Assembly: GCA_001803565.1 (NCBI GenBank)
Contig: MHDQ01000251.1
Coordinates: 1 to 25,164, forward strand
Direction of reading: 5' to 3'
Length of the DNA: 25,164 nt
Source of the DNA: Nitrospinae bacterium RIFCSPLOWO2_12_FULL_45_22
Lineage (GTDB): Bacteria > 2-12-FULL-45-22
The notes below the pieces were generated by a model. The model was not told the origin of the DNA. It saw only the letters and a program-made list of their open reading frames with translations, and made no database searches. Positions 23,488 to 25,164 of the stretch are shown here, in pieces; position 1 is the first letter of the stretch; every line of letters starts with the position of its first letter. Made by a program: the position numbers and the translations under genes.

Positions 23488-25164
23488 ATGCATAACGATT
23501 TTCCCGCTGAATATTATCAGTTGTTAAACAAGAAAGAAAACTTTGTCCTTTTAGAAACTTCTAGGTATGATAAGGAAAACTATAGGACTTTCTTATTTAT
23601 TGATCCCCTCGAAACCCTTCAAGTATATTCCGCAGATGAGGCGCCTGATCTGTTTGCTAGAATCGAACAGTATTTAACCCAGGACTATTATCTGGCCGGG
23701 TATTTTGGCTATGAATGTGGCTATCATTTTGAACAGATTGCCGAAACTACAACTTCTAGTCATCCCATAGCCTGGTTTGGCGTTTATCATGAGCCAATAA
23801 TCTTTAACCATTTAACTGGTACTTGGGAAAATTCTTGTCTAGAGGTTCTTAACCCCAGCTCAGATGATAATTTTTTGTTGCACGAATACGAATTAAGCAA
23901 TATCCGGCTCAATATTTCAAGGCAAGATTATTACCGGAAAATAGCCGATATAAAAAACTACATCCTTGCCGGAGATACCTATCAGGTAAATTTTACCGCT
24001 AAATATAACTTTGATTTCCAGGGCTCAGCCCTGGCTTTATATGAGACCTTAAAAAAGAAGCAAAGGATATCTTATGGCGCCTTTATAAACTCTAATGGTA
24101 AAAATATCTTGTGCTTCTCTCCTGAATTATTCTTCCGACTAAAGGACAACAAAATAATAACCAGACCGATGAAGGGGACGGTAAAGAGAGGAAGAACCTG
24201 TGAGGAAGACCTGCTGTTACAGGATTGGTTGAGAACAGATGAGAAAAATAGAGCGGAAAATCTGATGATTGTAGATTTACTAAGGAACGATTTGGGAAGA
24301 GTAGCCGAAGTTGGTTCAGTAAAAGTCAGGGAACTTTTTTCCGTAGAAAAATATCAGACATTATTTCAAATGACATCCACCATTGAAGGGAAGGCTCAGG
24401 AAGGATTAAGTTATTATGCCATATTCAAGAGTATTTTCCCCTCTGGTTCCGTTACTGGCGCCCCTAAGATTAGCTCCATGCAGATTATCCATGAACTAGA
24501 ACCTCACAGGAGGGGCATTTATACTGGAGCGATTGGCTATTTTTCGCCGGCAAAAGAAGCCACATTCAATGTGGCCATCCGGACCCTGGTAATTGATGAA
24601 AATAAGGGTAGAATGGGTATTGGGAGCGGGATTGTTTATGACTCGATTCCGGGGGATGAATATGCCGAGTGTGAATTAAAGGCACAATTTTTAACTGCTC
24701 CCCAGGAAGAGTTTGAATTAATAGAGACCATCTTGTGGGATAATGGTTATCGCTTACTGGAAAAACATATAAATAGGATAAGCCAATCAGCGAAATATTT
24801 CGATTATCCTTGTGACATAAATAGCCTTATCTCTGGTCTTAGGGAAAACAGCCAGTCCTTCGTAAAAGGCAAGAGGTATAAAGTTAGGCTAAAGCTGAAC
24901 CGCTATGGTGAGGCATCTTCTGAAAATATGGCAATTGATGAGGATTTAAAGTCGAATTCTGCCGTTATTATCCTGTCTAACCTGAGAACTGACTCCAATA
25001 ATAAATTTCTCTACCATAAAACCACCAATAGACACCTTTATAATGAAATGTATCAGAAAGCTATAAACAATGGCTTTGCTGATATTATTTTTATGAATGA
25101 ACGAGGGCAAATAACCGAAGGCGCTACCAGCAACATCTTTATAAAAAAAGATAATCACCTCATT
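23488..25164 (+). CDS. pabB: PabB-PabC fusion: aminodeoxychorismate synthase/lyase, 3' end cut
   Basis: 559 codons are visible, open to the window edge. ATG at 23488 follows GGGAGGGAAGAC. The chorismate-binding domain (about 70-400) contains GDTYQVNFT, SPELFFRL, PMKGT (about 228), NLMIVDLLRNDLGRV (about 257-271), FPSGSVTGAPK (about 318-328) and GIYTGAIGYFSP. The Lys in P-x-KGT marks aminodeoxychorismate synthase rather than anthranilate synthase, which has Ala there. From about 405 a class IV aminotransferase-like (PabC) domain begins (FELIETILWDNGYRLLEKHINRI) and reaches EGATSNIF, its PLP-site signature, at the edge. Together the domains turn chorismate into p-aminobenzoate for folate, with ammonia from a separate PabA. 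Translation seen directly; function firm. Confidence 0.93.
   Translation, partial: MHNDFPAEYYQLLNKKENFVLLETSRYDKENYRTFLFIDPLETLQVYSADEAPDLFARIEQYLTQDYYLAGYFGYECGYHFEQIAETTTSSHPIAWFGVYHEPIIFNHLTGTWENSCLEVLNPSSDDNFLLHEYELSNIRLNISRQDYYRKIADIKNYILAGDTYQVNFTAKYNFDFQGSALALYETLKKKQRISYGAFINSNGKNILCFSPELFFRLKDNKIITRPMKGTVKRGRTCEEDLLLQDWLRTDEKNRAENLMIVDLLRNDLGRVAEVGSVKVRELFSVEKYQTLFQMTSTIEGKAQEGLSYYAIFKSIFPSGSVTGAPKISSMQIIHELEPHRRGIYTGAIGYFSPAKEATFNVAIRTLVIDENKGRMGIGSGIVYDSIPGDEYAECELKAQFLTAPQEEFELIETILWDNGYRLLEKHINRISQSAKYFDYPCDINSLISGLRENSQSFVKGKRYKVRLKLNRYGEASSENMAIDEDLKSNSAVIILSNLRTDSNNKFLYHKTTNRHLYNEMYQKAINNGFADIIFMNERGQITEGATSNIFIKKDNHLI

Noticed and set aside
1-25164. tRNA or rRNA genes and insertion sequences
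   Set aside because: No T-arm GTTCGANNC with matching stems, no rRNA-like stretch and no transposase frame were found in any gap.

Overview
The window looks like a chromosomal contig from a Gram-negative, probably anaerobic or microaerophilic bacterium. The evidence is a ferredoxin-type (nuoEFG-less) complex I operon, a periplasmic sensor kinase with two CxxCH haem-attachment motifs, sigma-54 enhancer-binding signalling and a class III CoA-transferase. The gene set suits Nitrospirota, Desulfobacterota or similar lineages, but I cannot assign a taxon from sequence alone.

Layout. Positions 1-2838 hold the 3' part of an HD-domain gene, converging with a two-gene minus-strand unit (CoA-transferase, then a Cys-rich small protein). 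Positions 2997-7123 form a minus-strand signalling block: a haem-type sensor kinase, an NtrC-class sigma-54 activator, a roughly 700-base non-coding region carrying a good -24/-12 sigma-54 promoter match and a strong stem-loop, and a stand-alone receiver domain that has lost its phospho-acceptor Asp. Positions 7355-16010 carry nuoABCDHIJKLM on the plus strand, without nuoE, F, G or N. Several spacers in both blocks are filled by heptamer-phased repeats or REP-like palindromes.

Positions 16011-23462 are an AT-richer accessory (defence) island. A 518-base repeat-rich spacer leads into an ORF6N-domain gene, a frameshifted type I restriction specificity gene (hsdS), a Hachiman-like pair (hamA nuclease, hamB helicase), a Fic toxin, a very short convergent ORF carrying the Fic-inhibitory S-xxx-E-G motif (a candidate antitoxin), and only the N-terminal stub of hsdR. 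No hsdM is present. The restriction system therefore looks dead, while the Hachiman and Fic modules it surrounds look intact. The window ends in a pabB-pabC fusion (p-aminobenzoate synthesis), cut at the right edge.

Most interesting points: (1) two 27-base palindromes of the same architecture with compensated arm changes, one in the ORF6N promoter and one inside the ORF6N coding region; (2) a hidden 53-residue candidate Fic antitoxin encoded tail-to-tail with fic; (3) Hachiman nested between hsdS and hsdR remnants; (4) a sigma-54 promoter next to the haem-sensor/NtrC pair, reading into a structured leader and a degenerate receiver; (5) heptamer-phased operon spacers.
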